Assembly: GCA_033060915.1 (NCBI GenBank)
Contig: CM065387.1
Span: 30,841,501 to 30,905,500 of the forward strand
Length of the DNA: 64,000 bases
Direction: 5' to 3'
Source: Euryodendron excelsum
Taxonomy: Eukaryota; Streptophyta; Magnoliopsida; Ericales; Pentaphylacaceae
In this document: piece after piece, positions 33,439-45,682 of the stretch
How positions within the stretch are numbered: the first letter of the stretch is position 1
How the letters are laid out: every line of letters begins with the position of its first letter
Made by a program: the position numbers and the translations under genes
Notes under the pieces: generated by a model
What the model saw: the letters and a program-made list of their open reading frames with translations, nothing else
What the model was told of the DNA's origin: nothing
Database searches by the model: none

Positions 33439-34978
33439 GGCTATATTTAGTACAAGTGAATGAAATGAAATTGAGAATCGAAATAGAATGAGAATGGAAT
33501 AGTAATTCCCATTCCTTTTTTTTTTTTTTTTTTGTTTGCTTAGTGAGGAAGGAATGATCATCCGTATTGCCTTATTTGATAAGAAAATTTAATAATGCTA
33601 TAATGGAATGGAATTTTAGTATACGATATAAAAATTCGATAACATATTATACATGAAATATTAGAAATATGGTATATTAATCTAAGCTAAACTATGAAAA
33701 ACGATTTAGAATTAATGAAAGAAGGTCTCGAATCCAATTATTCCAATAAATTGTTTTACCCAAAATTTCAATAGAGGCTTTTAATAACTCAAATTATTGA
33801 CTGCGTCGTGAGTCTTTGATTCAGAATATTTAGTGATATAAATTTTTATTCTTTAATAATCAAATCAAGAATAAATCAGGTTTAAAATCATAGATTCATA
33901 CCATCGACTTGTGCAATAAATATACCAAATTAGGGTTTATGCATAAATATTACTAAGTATAATTAAATATCTAAGTTTTCATAAATATCTAGAGTTTGAT
34001 TCCAAAGAGTTAAGAAGAAGCAGAAGAAGATAAAATCATTGAAACCCTAATTACTCAATTGTTTATTCAAGATTTTCAATTGATCTTCAAAATTGATTTC
34101 AAGATGGAATCTAGCTCTCAACAACATTATAGATATCCAAAACATGCATTGAAATATATTGAAAGTTGTTGAATCTAATTACAGGAATAGGGAAAACTAT
34201 GGAAAAGCAATAAAGTTACTCTAATTTACTCCTAAAACTCTTTAAGTAACCCTAAAACTCGTAAAAACTAATTATTCTCCAAAATAGGCCTCAATTATGA
34301 CTTAAATAGGCTGCAAAAAATAAAAAAAATTGCGGTCCATTCAAATGCATTGGCCACCGTTCGAACAAGCACTCAACGCCCTTCTAACACTCTTCTAATG
34401 CACTCTAACCTGACTCGAATTGAAAAAAACACTCCTAGAAGTTTCTGACACTTTTAGAGCATTTGAACTGGTTTTTGGCAGTTCAAACGGTATTCTAGCG
34501 CTCATAGGGTGTTCGAACGCTGGTTCGAACGTAGCTAAAATCAATTCGAGCGGTTTACATAAATTAACAGATCTCAAAAAGTTGAATGAAATTGATATAT
34601 TATGCACAGCGGTAACGTTTTTGGTTTGATAAATTTGACCTTTCAAAGTTTCAGCCATGTGTATTTCAGCAGTTTGTACTCTGACAGTATCTTCTTGAAA
34701 TTTTTGTCCAAATTGTATCCAAAATCCTCTAATTTAAGCTTAAAACCTATACAAAAAAAAAAAAAAAACTTAGTTAATACTAAAATATAACTAAAAAGAC
34801 ATATAAAATCCTAAACTAAGGGTGATAAAGTACGGGTTAAGGTCTAATAATTAAACTTTTAGAGTGCAATTATCATTCTCACTCTCAAAAGAGGGAATGG
34901 TTATTTCAACAAAATATGAATGATCAATACATTTCATTCTATTTAATTCTATTTCATTCCCTTCTACTAAATATAGCA
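33439..34978. mobile_element. PIF/Harbinger-like non-autonomous DNA transposon
   Basis: The left end GGCTATATTTAGTACAAGTG and the inverted right end TGCTATATTTAGTAGAAGGG are terminal inverted repeats. Subterminal GAATGAAATGAAAT words occur on both sides. Direct TTA duplications flank the element (33436-33438 and 34979-34981), as expected for PIF/Harbinger or Tourist-like elements. No transposase ORF is seen. The middle (about 33620-34880) looks, on the minus strand, like the start of another LTR (TGATAATTGCACTCTAAAAG) followed by LTR-like text, so it may be a nested insertion. Confidence 0.65.
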
Positions 34979-34981
34979 TTA

Positions 34982-35878
34982 AGGTTCATTAGAATAGTAG
35001 TCCCTATTGGCTGGATTAAAATTACAAGATTCAAGAGGAAGGTATTTGGCCAATTAAAATTGGATATCAGGACTTTCGCAATTTGGTGCATCAAGCCATC
35101 ATGTAGGCTGTGCAAAGACTGCTTTATCTGTTGAGGTTAACTGGCACCTGGTTCGGGAATTTCCCCCCGTGTTGTGAGAGGATAGTGCAGCAGATTTGTA
35201 GACTGTTCCATTTTAATTATAATATATATACACTATATATTCTAAGGTTGTTAGGTCTTTGATATTGAAAGAATTAATTCAATTTTCTTCGTTTTTAAGA
35301 TTTTTAAATTACTAATATTACTTGTGTCATAATAGTATTGGTCTAACTGTAAAATATATAAACTTTACTTTCTATAACGATGAGTAAATCTTTATTAAAA
35401 CTTACATAATCTTATGTTACTTTAGAAACTACATCTTTACTAAAACTCACGTAATCTTACTAATATTTAAATTTTCTTAAATTTCTATTGTATAATTTTA
35501 AAAAGTTCCACGTTAAATTGAAAACTTTGGAATTTTCTGTTCCAAACCTTTTAATTTCTCTTTTTAGAAGGACAAATATAATAAATCTATACTACATACT
35601 ATTACAATTGGTTATGAGGCTATTGAGTTTCAAACATTCAAATTTTTTATTTATTTTTCTAATTTTAAATTATTATAGCAGAGTTGTGGCCTAAAATTTA
35701 TTAAGCACGGCCATAAAAGTCCCTATTCCAAAATGTCCAATTTTTGGTCTTCAGATTATGATTGCTTAAAAACCTATAAGAAATATTTTAAAATAAAATA
35801 AAAACAATCTCTAAAATTTCGTTCTTCAATCTTAACATCTTACATCCTTAGATTTTTTCCTTCTTAAAACCATGTCTA

Positions 35879-35910
<32 letters not shown>

Positions 35911-36060
35911 TATCCTTAACTATATGGCTTCCAATTTTGGTTCATAAAAAAATCCCACATAAATCATAAACAGAAAACAAACATAAAAACAACCCTAAGT
36001 TACTCTCTCTTTTCTCCCCAATTTTACATCCATTATCAATTATCTATATTATAGAATTTT
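34982..36060. other. AT-rich spacer with a (TA)n tract
   Basis: No supported gene. A (TA)n run is at about 35875-35901. A TCTATACTACATACTATTAC sequence at 35586 resembles a Helitron 5' end and is followed by ttggttatgagg, which recurs in altered form at about 36086. Confidence 0.4.
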
Positions 36061-36061
36061 A

Positions 36062-37262
36062 TCTATAATATATATTATAACAACTGGTTATGATGTTTTC
36101 GAAGCTAAAATTCCTTATCCATCTTTGTCAAATTAAATATATGTGTCTTGATATTATTGATTCTTTCCAACTTATTATTTTTACTTTAAATATTTTTCTG
36201 TCTTGGCTCTTGATCAATGTGGCATGTTTATCAAAATTGCTTCAAATATGCTCATTCACAAAATATTTAATGAAAATAAAAGTGATTTTAAATTTCTATG
36301 ACATGAAGTACACATATCACAAAATTAATAATCCTGTGTTATTTGTTGTTTTATTAATCTCTTTTTGTTGGTCAATTTGTCATTCGGTACCAGATGCCCA
36401 TCGATCACATCTCCTCAAATATGCATAAAAACAATAACAAAAATAAATCAACATTTTGGTAAACCCAATGAAACTTAAGTTATTATATTTATCTCTTTCT
36501 CAATTAAATAATAATTCATATATTTTTACGTATTTAATAGTGATTGAGTTATCTAACTAATTAATCAAAATGAACGATAGGAAAATTTTCAAATTTTGCC
36601 TAGGTTAATACAAAGACATTTTAACTTTTTTCTTTTTTAATACATTTTACACCTTTAGAATATTCTATTTTAAAAATATTTAATCAAAATAAAATAAAAT
36701 CTTGAAGTATACTATAAATCATAACAAAACAATAAGTATTTCAAGTATTTTAATTTTTTGACTCTAGTATAATTTGATGTCTTTTGGCAAGTTTAGCAGT
36801 GAATAATATAGTTATTTTGAGAAGAAATTTTATGATATAGATGCGCAGATTTTGGCTAGGTTACCATTTTTAAATTGAGTTGATTTCATCAATACAAATT
36901 TATCATCAACAACCCTAACAAGCCTAAATGAAGCTTAATTATTATTTTTTTATTTTTATTTATTTGAAGAAAGCCTTATGTTTTTTTTTATACATAAAAT
37001 TGTACTAATATTGAGTTAGATGTTTAACCCTATTAGTTAAGTCAAACCTACAAGTATTCTGAGTATATTAAGCATTAAATGATAAGTCATAACTCTCTAA
37101 CTTAAAGTTTAAACCCTCTCTCCATAAAATTTCATTTTTAAGTGATAATGATAATTTATTATTTGAAGATTACAGATATAAAATTAATTCTTTATTTTTA
37201 TAGAAAAAATTATATTTGAAATATATTCTTAACATCCGTGCATAGTACAGATTCACTGCTAG
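36062..37262 (+). mobile_element. Candidate non-autonomous Helitron
   Basis: A TC-type start (A|TCTATAATATATATTATAAC, 36062) leads to a 3' end at 37231-37262 consisting of an imperfect hairpin (atccgtgcatagtacagat), a 6-bp spacer and CTAG, followed by T. This fits the A|TC...CTRR|T rule. An alternative start is 35586. The ORF at 36090-36428 (112 aa) has hydrophobic AT-rich composition and no recognised family. No Rep/helicase was seen. Confidence is limited because short AT-rich termini can match by chance. Confidence 0.4.
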
Positions 37263-38341
37263 TATATATATATAAATACATATGTATGTATATATCTATA
37301 CCATATATTATAAGAATATGATGTCTGGTATTTGAGCTTCAAAGTTTTGATTTATTTTTCTCAAATTTTTGAATTTAAAAACTATAAAAATACAAATGTT
37401 ATAAAGCCATTGGTTCTTTAATTAATATAATACTTTTTTTTATTGTCACACTTTCAATGTAGAAACTTTAGAGGTCATTTAAGATAAAATATATCCAATA
37501 TAAATAAACATGTCATCATGGGTTTCTTATAGCCAATATGGCAATAAATCTAATAATCTATTCAAATTCCTATAAATAGTGCTATTTTCAAAACATTTTA
37601 GCTTTTTTAAAATTCCTATATATTTGCGATTTTTTTTTTGTAGATTAGATTTTCTCAAGCGTAATAAATATGACATTAAAGAAAGTTAATAAACTTACAA
37701 AATAATAACTAATGGAGAAGATAGATCACTTTTACTTATCCATTATGATTTTTCAGCGTGTTGCACTATGTTTTAGGATCCTTTAATGAACTCATTATAT
37801 ATAAATTCACTAGATAATGGTATAGGACATATGTATGAAAATCAGGTTAATGATGTTTCATTGCAAGGAATAATAAGATTTCCTAATTCATTTAAACATT
37901 GTATAAATTTATTCAATTATATTAAATAATCACCCAAAAAAGAAAAAGGAAAAAGAACTAGAAAGATCGAAACAAAGAAAATATTACTTTTTACTAAATA
38001 GTTTTATAGACATATTATTTAAGCATAGATTTGAAATATTTACCTTTACTTATTTTAATTAACTCGTGAAAGCTCGATTAATCTACTTTCATTATTAATC
38101 TATATTTTCTTAAAAATTAAGTAATAATATTATTTTATTCATTTGAATAACTATTCTTGATAAATATTATTCATATATATAAGATCTCAAGCCTGAGATA
38201 GATTTGTCGGAGGGTTAATATATATATATTTTTTTGAATTTTTATTTCTTTCTTTTCAATCCTGAATATGACTTAATAAATTTGACGTTGCAATTTGTAA
38301 CTAATGTAGATTACTCCCAATAAACAAAGATATATTAAAAG
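37263..38341. other. AT-rich spacer
   Basis: No gene is recognised. Another tctataccatatattataag word at 37295 resembles the Helitron-like starts to the left. Confidence 0.4.
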
Positions 38342-38859
38342 TGTGACTTATAACGAGCATGGTTTCACTAGGGTCGGTCATGACCAGACACAACAAGGTA
38401 CCAAGCAGACTCACCTGAGCGGGATGTTAGGGAGCTCGAGGGAGTCCATACTTGGTCTAGGGCCAAGGCTAGACCAAGGCGGCTATCGCCTAAATATTTC
38501 CCAAATCTCGGGGAACCTACTACATCCCTAGATTGGGGGGGAGCCTTCTTCACCTATAAGGAAAGCCTAACAAACATATCTATGGAATCTCTACTATCAT
38601 GCCGACGATCTTGCTAGAAGATATTCGTTGTCGGGTTATTTAAAGGCACCATACCTCGATGGAAAATTTTATGCATTCACAAAATCACTAGCCCTTGACT
38701 TGTTTACGTCATTTAATAATCACCCTCTCAAAGCCCCTACACTAACTTAAGCATCGAAGACTATTCAGCCGGTACCCCACTAGTGCTTAGCAACCTTTGT
38801 TCTTCTTGATCTTCACAGTTTCCAGTCTAGTGTGGGCATACAAGTTTGTTGTGTCATCA
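38342..38859 (+). mobile_element. 5' LTR of a Tat-type Ty3/gypsy element
   Basis: The approximate limits are TGTGACTTATAACG at the left and GTGTCATCA at the right, about 518 bp. The right boundary is set by the PBS; the left is inferred from a TG start where AT-rich spacer ends and GC content rises. A TTATTTAAAGG box near 38636 may be the TATA element. The 3' LTR is absent from the window. Confidence 0.55.
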
Positions 38860-38878
38860 GTTGACGCCGTCTATGGGA
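38860..38878 (+). other. Primer-binding site of the Tat-type element
   Basis: GTTGACGCCGTCTATGGGA is two transitions from TTGGCGCCGTCTGTGGGA-type sites common in Tat-lineage elements. It lies 21 bp before the gag start codon. Confidence 0.7.
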
Positions 38879-38899
38879 AGGACTTAAGCTATTGTGCTT

Positions 38900-40269
38900 A
38901 TGGTAGCCACTACAAGATCTATGAATCAAAATGCGAATCAAGGAGCCCCTGCCACCCAAGAAACAAGCTAGGAGGCCAACAGAATCACCGCCTTGGAACA
39001 ATAAGTCACCACCATCGCAACAGGGTTGCAACAATTGATACAGTAGAACTAGGAAGTGATGCAGTGTGTTCCTTTACCGTAACCTTGAGGAGTCAAACTG
39101 GCCTGACTCCCAATTGAATAGTGGTAGAGAAGATGACCCTTAGCGGACGAAGCGAACCGGCGAAGCCCAGAACCATACTGGGGGCGTTCACCGTCGCTTA
39201 CCTTAAAGACAAGCACCCACAAAAATCAAAAGTATTGGCAAACAAATAGAAATCTCGAATGCACTAGATGAGCAGCTCAGCTGGAGTGATAGAAAAGGCC
39301 AAATCTAAGGCCCCGACTATAGTGGAAGACTTGGTCCACTGGACTGACCTACTATTCTCCCTGGAGGTGATGGAGAGGTCTTTTCCCCCAAATTTCAAAA
39401 TGCTAACCCTTGAGGTCTTCGATGGGCTGAAAGACCCTTTAGTTCAGCTGGAGACCTATAAAGCCTTGTTACACCTCCAGTCAGTCCCTGATGATATCAT
39501 ATGGAGATCCTTCCCCCTAACACTGAAGGGATCGATAAGAGTCTGGTTTAACAAACTAAAACATGACTTAGTAACGTCCTTTGTCCAGTTAAGCAAGCTA
39601 TTTGTCAGGTATTTCATCAGAGGACAGAGACAACAGAAGCCGGTGACCTGCCTCCTAAATGTAAAATAGGGGAAGGAGGAAACTCTTAGATAGTTTGTAG
39701 GGAGATTTAACAGAGAGACCTTACAAGTAGATGATGTCGATGACAATCTAGCCCTCACCACCTTTATAAGTGGGTTATAGTTATACAAGTTCCTGTTTTC
39801 AATATCAAACGAACCACCAAAGACCACGGCGGAACTCATGCTACAAGCCCAGAAGCATATGAATGTAGAGGATGCTCTCATTGCCCGGCATGATAGGGAC
39901 GACGAAATAGACGAGTGAATAAATAAAAGGAAGAGAGGCCCCGAGTAGAGCAAAGACAATCAGAATGCCAAAAGCACCCGATCATCTGCTCAGCTCGAGC
40001 CAAATAGGAGGAGGTTCGACAATTACACACCCTTGAATACGCCCTTAGAGTGTGTCTTATACCAAATCCGGAAGGACCCTGCCCTCAAATGGCCAGGGAA
40101 GTTGAAAACCTCACTAGAAAAGAGATCCCATAAAAAGTACTACCAATTCCACAGTGATCATGGCCACAACACCGAGGATTGCATTGACCTAACAGTGCAA
40201 CTTGAAACATTGGTCTTAAGGGGCAAACTAGATCGGTATATGGCAAACAAACCCAGTGCCAATCAATAA
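38900..40269 (+). pseudogene. gag: gag pseudogene, Tat-type element
   Basis: ATG at 38900 gives MVATTRSMNQNANQG, a typical Tat gag start, followed by a Q-rich helix (ITALEQ-VTTIATGLQQLI). A shifted frame (39268-39669) carries the capsid-like core: FDGLKDPLVQLETYKALLHL and WFNKLKHDLVTSFVQLSKLF. After more stops, YTPLNTPLECVLYQI and the knuckle YYQFHSDHGHNTEDC appear (40137-40181), where the usual first Cys has become Tyr. Several stops and at least two frameshifts make it dead. Expected role of the family: capsid formation and RNA packaging. Protease follows at about 40400. Confidence 0.85.
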
Positions 40270-40399
40270 CCCCCATAACCACTGAGCCCTAGAATTGTAC
40301 ATACAAACCAACAACCGATCAAAGAGATTAGGGTGATTGCCGATGGCTTCGTAGGAGGAAAATGAAGCGCATCACAAACATTACGCCAAGAAGGCAAGA

Positions 40400-41043
40400 A
40401 TTGAAGATAGAGGGGAGATCCTAATGGTGGAATGACCAAGAAAGGTCCTCCGAGTAGACGTAGTAGCAGCAATGTCCATTTTCTTCAGGGAAGATGAGAA
40501 ACCACATGATGACACTCTTATGGTCACTTTAGTAATTGCCAAATTTGTAACTAAAAGAGTATTAGTTGATAATGACAGTTCTGCGGACATACTGTTCACC
40601 CAGGCCTTCGAACAAATAAAGATCGGGACAAAGAAGCTCCAACCAGTACAATCCCCTCTGGTGGGATTCATAGAGGACAAGTTTACACCTATCGATTCTG
40701 TCAAGCTTCCGATGACGATAGGGACTGCACCCTAGCAAGTGACTAGAATGGAAAACTTTCTATTTGTGGATTGCTCGTCAGCGTACAATGTTATTCTGGG
40801 GAGAACCTTTCTAAACCAATTTAGAGTGGTCACCTCAATCTACCACTTAATGATGAAGTTCCCTACAGAACACGGAGTGCGATAACTATAAGGAAATTAG
40901 GCTACTGCGCGGGAGTGCTATATGGCCTTGTTAAAAGAAAGCATAATGTGAGAAACCATGGTGATTAACGGCCTTGACGTCAAGGACAAGGAGAAGCTCA
41001 TTATGGAGAGCTTGGAGGAGGTCCAAATTGTGGCCAATCAGCC
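40400..41043 (+). pseudogene. Protease pseudogene, Tat-type element
   Basis: VLVDNDSSADILF holds the aspartic-protease active-site position; the Asp is at 40568. The family has D-N/T-G-S-S here, so the Gly has changed to Asp. Further along are PLVGF and the C-terminal AYNVILGRTFLN box (about 40777-40812), both typical of Tat elements, then LMMKFPTEHGVR. Stops interrupt it at 40735 and beyond. It lies between gag and RT in one polyprotein order. It could not process a polyprotein as it stands. Confidence 0.8.
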
Positions 41044-41056
41044 CTAAAAGATCATT

Positions 41057-41193
41057 ATGATCGGGTCCACCCTTGACCCCAACTTGAAGGCAGAGCTAAT
41101 CAAATTTTTGAAAAAGAATGTTGACATCTTCACTTGGACACATGAATATATGCATGGCATTGATTCTCGAGTAATATCCCACCAATTCCGTAT
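41057..41193 (+). pseudogene. RT N-terminal part, Tat-type element, split by solo LTR 3
   Basis: The frame reads IGSTLDPNLKAELIKFLKKN and VDIFTWTHEYMHGID, the linker that precedes RT in Tat polyproteins (the F-A-W-S/T-x-x-D-M-P-G-I-D box). It then reads VISHQFRI, where solo LTR 3 interrupts. The reading frame continues at 46515 as SRFYSLIKQNRKEPNYR after removal of the LTR and one target copy. Confidence 0.75.
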
Positions 41194-41429
41194 TGTAAGC
41201 ACCCCATTTTTGACCGCTCGGCAGTCTACACTCCATCCAGATTTGTTTTTAAGTCATTATGGACATATTCCAATCGAAACCAATCCTCTAGTCCAAATTC
41301 TGTCTTTCCATCGCTTCGCGGGCCTGTCAGGCCTGAATAGAGGCAAAATGACCAAAATGCCCTTAGGGGCATTATCCTTTCTTATTCCAATTCCAATCCC
41401 TCTCTCGAGACAGTTTATTCCTCGAGACA

Positions 41430-42012
41430 GTCCGAGTAGCAAAACTACTCACAAAACCGTCAGAGTGGCGGAAACACTCACAAAATCGTCAGAGTGGCGG
41501 AAACACTCACAAAACCGTTAGGGTGGCGGAAACACTCACAAAACCGTCGAGGTGGCGGAAACACTCACAACACCGTTAGAGTGGCGGAAACACTCAAAAC
41601 CCAGGCACGTATCTTCGGAGTCGGTAAGACCCCTTTCCAATCCCTCTCTCGAGACAGTTTATTCCTCGAGACGGTTCCAATCTAGGCACGTCTCTTCGGA
41701 GACGGTAAGACCCCTTTCCAATCCCTCTCTCGAGACAGTTTATTCCTCGAGACGGTTCGAGTAACAAAACTACTCACACAACCGTTAGAGTAGCGGAAAT
41801 ACTCACAGAACCGTCCGAGTAGCGGAAATACTCACAGACCCGTTAGAGTAGCGGAAATACTCACAGAACCGTTAGAGTAGCAAAAATACTCACAGAACCG
41901 TTAGAATAGCGGAAATACTCACAGAACCGTTAGAGTAGCGGAAATACTCTCAAATCATCAACCCCGTCTGAGTAGCGGAAATACTCAACCCCGTCCGAGT
42001 AGCGGAAAGACT
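41430..42012 (+). repeat. 29-bp minisatellite in U3 of solo LTR 3
   Basis: The core gtggcgg recurs at 41465, 41494, 41523, 41552 and 41581. After an interruption by 81-bp units, g(t)agcgg recurs at 41790, 41819, 41848, 41877, 41906 and 41935, always 29 bp apart, then with irregular spacing to 42000. Fewer copies occur in the other LTRs. Repeats are directly adjacent with no spacers. Confidence 0.9.
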
Positions 42013-42089
42013 CAACACCTAGGTCAATACCCATGTTTGTTAGCTCACTTCGGTGAAAAATAACCAGACTACCCTTAGGGCCTTTTCCG

Positions 42090-42600
42090 AGACTTTTCGG
42101 TCAAGATAACCATTTTGCCCCTAAGCATCTGAATGCCCCGGGAACCACACCGACTCTGGGTATCAAACCGGTAATGCCCCGAGAACACTTTTTATAGTAT
42201 TCTCGACCTTCCTTTACCTTTCCAGACCATTCTGAGTCAGTTCCGGCCAACCCGGTACAAAATGACCGTTTTACCCCTAGAGGGCCAGTCTCCTTCTTCG
42301 ACCACACCGGCTCTGGGTATCAAACCGGTAATGTCCTGAGAATACTTTTTATAGTGTTCTCGACCTTCCTTTACCTTTCCGGACCATTCCGAGTCAGTTC
42401 CGGCAAACTCGGTACAAAATGACCGTTTTGCCCCTAGTGGGCCGGTCTCCATTTCTGACCACGCCGGCCCTGGGAATCAAACCGGCAACCTCTGGGAACA
42501 TTCTAAATAATGTTTCCAGATCCCAAGTCTTCTTTCGGGACAATTTGAGTCTGTCCCGACAGTTTTCCGGTTCGATTGACCGTTTTGCCCCTAAAGGCTC
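42090..42600 (+). repeat. 157-bp tandem repeat in U3 of solo LTR 3
   Basis: The anchor ccac(a/g)cc recurs at 42145, 42302 and 42459, exactly 157 bp apart. It is the same unit as at 3845-4350. Confidence 0.88.
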
Positions 42601-42958
42601 AGTCAACCTTTCCGACACATCCAATCCTCACTTTTCAAGTCAAATACCTCCAGGACACTATTTTAAGTGTTCCTGCTCCTTTTCGGCCTTCCGGGTCACT
42701 CCCGGCTCCTTCAAATCATTCTCGAACTTTCCGGAGTCACTCCTAGTGAAGCCAGGCTAAAGTTTACATGGTAGTCACTAGTACAGGCGCCCAAATCTAG
42801 TCAAAGATACGTTGCTTGTCGACCTTAATTGTTTCCTAAATGGCTGGCGCCACTAGCAGTGGCGCAACGCCAAAAAATGACCTGGCGCCACTCCTAGTGG
42901 CGCCAGTATAAATTTTGCCCTAACGCCACTACAACAGGTGCCAGGCTTGTCTAACTTC

Positions 42959-42966
42959 TATAAATA
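42959..42966 (+). promoter_or_regulatory. TATA box of solo LTR 3
   Basis: TATAAATA followed by cagagcctcg, conserved with the other LTR copies. It probably initiates transcripts running right into the RT remnant at 46510. Confidence 0.75.
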
Positions 42967-43859
42967 CAGAGCCTCGATCAATGTGAAAGGGGTCTGCAAA
43001 CTTAACCTAAAAATCACACAATTCGATACACAGAGCTCGAGCACCTCCAAAAACCCTAGCCTCCCTAGGTTTTCCAAACCCTAGCCACTATACACAAACC
43101 CTAGCCTCCTATACACTCATACACACCCCTATACACTCATACACTAGCCTTCAACCACTCTCTCAAAACTTGAAGAGTAGCCATTCAAAGCTTGAAGACA
43201 ATCCTTGAAGACTGAGGGTGAAGATCAAGACCGAAGACCGAAGACTGCACGGCGCGCAAAATAAACAAGAAAACAAGGTAGGCTCCCTATTTAATTTTCT
43301 ACACTTCCCCCCTCTCTCTTCTCTCTCCAACCCACTTGGGTTTTCTCTATTTTAATCCCCCATCTCTTTCCCCCCCTTTCTTTGCATGCTTGAAACAAGG
43401 GGATTCCCGGTCCATGTGTAGGATTGGACTATGGGAGAGTCACCGTGTCGGGGGCTTTCTTCTAGTCTAACCAAAGACCACGTGGGTCCGGCCCCCTTGA
43501 TTATGTGGTGAAGCCTTAACCTTGTATGTTCACGACCCCAAATTGCATTGTGCATATCATAGTCTTGCATCTTCCAAAATTTGTTTTCAAAAAGTTGTTT
43601 CAAAAATCGTTTTCGAACTTGTTTTCAAAATTGCATCAAAAGCTCTTTCTCAAAAACATGTTTTCAAAATCACAATCCTAGGGTGATTCTAGCCTTTCCA
43701 TGGCTAGGGTTGCTTTAGGAAAGTGTTATATTAAAAGTGGCCTTTTGGTCTATATTTTCAAACCTTGTTTTCAAAACCACTTTCTTAAAGTGGTTCTAGC
43801 CTTCTTATGGTTAGAATTGCTTTAGGAAAGTGAGATGTTTTTACACCTTCTAAAAACTC

Positions 43860-45640
43860 TTTCTTCAAAAATCTCCTCCTAAAAATCTCTTTTTCAACAT
43901 ACTTTCTTAAAACTCCCCTCTTCAAAATTGATTTCAAAAACTCCGTTTCAAAATCTCTTTTTCAAAACTCTCTTTTTCAACTCCTTTCCAAAACTTTCTT
44001 TCCTCAAAATTCACTTTCTAAAAACACTCCCTAAAAATCTTTCTAAAAACTCTCCTCCCGGAATCTTCCTTCTAGAAATTCCCCTATAGGATTTTCTTTC
44101 TAAACTCTACGTTTCCAAAAACATGCTTTCCAAAAAACTCCTCCCTAGGATTCCCTTCTAGAAAACCTTCGTTTCCAAAAACGCGTTTTCCCAAAACACT
44201 CTTTCCTTAGAGCCCAAACCAAACCCTAGAACCCACAATTAGGAAACCCTAGTTTTCTTTCCAAAAACATAATTTTCAAACTTTGCCCCAAACCTAGGTT
44301 TCCAAAATCTTTTGTTTTCTATATCAAAACTATACATGTTTCAAAACCTATTTTCTACGTCGAAACTATAATTTTCCAAACCTAGGGTTTCTAGAATCCC
44401 CCTTTCCAAATCCTTGTCAAATCCTATCTTCCCTTTAGGAAACCAAATCAAATCTCCCCGTTTAGGAAACTAGATCCTATCCTCCGTTTTTGGAAACAAA
44501 ATCAAATCTTTCTCTTTTAGAAACCAAATCCAATCCCTCCTAATCCCAAACCTTTCTTAATTCAATTCCTTCCTAAACCATAAGTTTCCTAAACCCAAAC
44601 TTTAAATCTTTCCTTAAGTTTCAAAATCCAACTCTTTCCTAATTCGAATCCTTCCTAAATTTCCACTTTCTTAAACCTTAAGTTTCTAAAAACTTGAACA
44701 TATAAATCTTTCCTAAACTTTAAAACTCAACTTTCAAATCTTTCTTAGTTCAACCCTTTCCTAATTCTACCCTTTTCTAAAATCTTTTTCAAATCTAAGT
44801 TTTCAAACCTTTCCTAAACTCAAGCTTTTCCTAATTTCAAGATTTTCTAAAACTCTAAAACTTTCTAAATCCTAAACTTTTTAAATTTCAAATCTTTCTA
44901 AAATTCTAAGCTTCCAAATTCAAAACTTTCTAAATTTGAAACCTTCTTAAGTTAAATCTTTCTAAACCTAAAAACTTTCTAAATTCTATAAACTTTCCAA
45001 AACTTCAAAATCTTTTCAAATCTAGAACTTTTCTAAATTCAAAACTTTCTAAATTCAAGACTTTCTTAAGTTGAAATTTCCTTTTTTTCAAACATTTCCT
45101 AAATTGAAAACTTTCCTTTTTCAAACCTTTCCCAAAACGAAACTTTTCTTATTTTCAAAACTTCCTTGTTTTCAAAGCTTTCCAAATTCAAAACTTCCCT
45201 TTTTCAAAACATTTCTAAAATCAAAACTTTCCGATTTTCAAAACTTTTCCTAATTTGGGAACTTTCCTAATCTGAAAACCTTTCCTTTTTCGAAAACTTT
45301 CCTAAACCTAAAACTTTCGTAATTTCAAAACTTTCCGAAAACGAAACCTTCCTAAAACGGACCTTCCCTAATTTGAATATTTTCTAAAATCCAATCTTTC
45401 TAAATCTTCCAAATCCAACATTCCAATCCAATCTTTCTTAATCTCAAGTCTTCCCTAGGTCTCCTATCTTTCCTAAGTCTAGGTTTCCTAAACCTCCATC
45501 TTTCCAAAACCAAGTCTTTCCAAAATCAATCTCTTCAAATCAAAGTCCAATCTTTTCAATTTCAATTTCCAATCTCCTCTTCTAATCTCAAATCAAATCC
45601 AATTTTCAATTCAATTTCTTTTTTCCAATTCAATCTCTTT
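43860..45640 (+). repeat. G-depleted quasi-repeat tract of solo LTR 3
   Basis: About 1.8 kb is nearly free of G on this strand, built from drifting units such as cctaaattcaaaactttc. It is conserved in position with the tracts in the other LTRs. Confidence 0.8.
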
Positions 45641-45668
45641 CTTTCAAATCAACCCTTCTCTTTTCAAT

Positions 45669-45682
45669 CGGACTCCGGTCCG
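45669..45682 (+). other. Conserved LTR hairpin, solo LTR 3
   Basis: CGGACTCCGGTCCG: the 5-bp stem is kept while the loop differs from the other copies. It is followed by gaactacgactgacctgatt and tacgtaggcaacc. Confidence 0.7.

Noticed and set aside
33620..34880. Possible solo LTR (minus strand) inside the PIF/Harbinger-like element
   Set aside because: The start looks LTR-like but I could not define the other end or any target duplication.
36090..36428. 112-codon ORF in AT-rich sequence
   Set aside because: Hydrophobic low-complexity translation expected from AT-rich DNA; no family recognised.
38797..39117. 106-codon plus-strand ORF overlapping the Tat PBS
   Set aside because: It crosses the LTR end and PBS; the gag frame from 38900 has the recognisable start, so this is a shadow.
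39456..39959. 167-codon minus-strand ORF
   Set aside because: Antisense shadow of the Tat gag; no domain.
41430..42012. Regular 29-bp repeats that could be mistaken for a CRISPR array
   Set aside because: Repeats are directly adjacent without unique spacers and lie inside a plant LTR.
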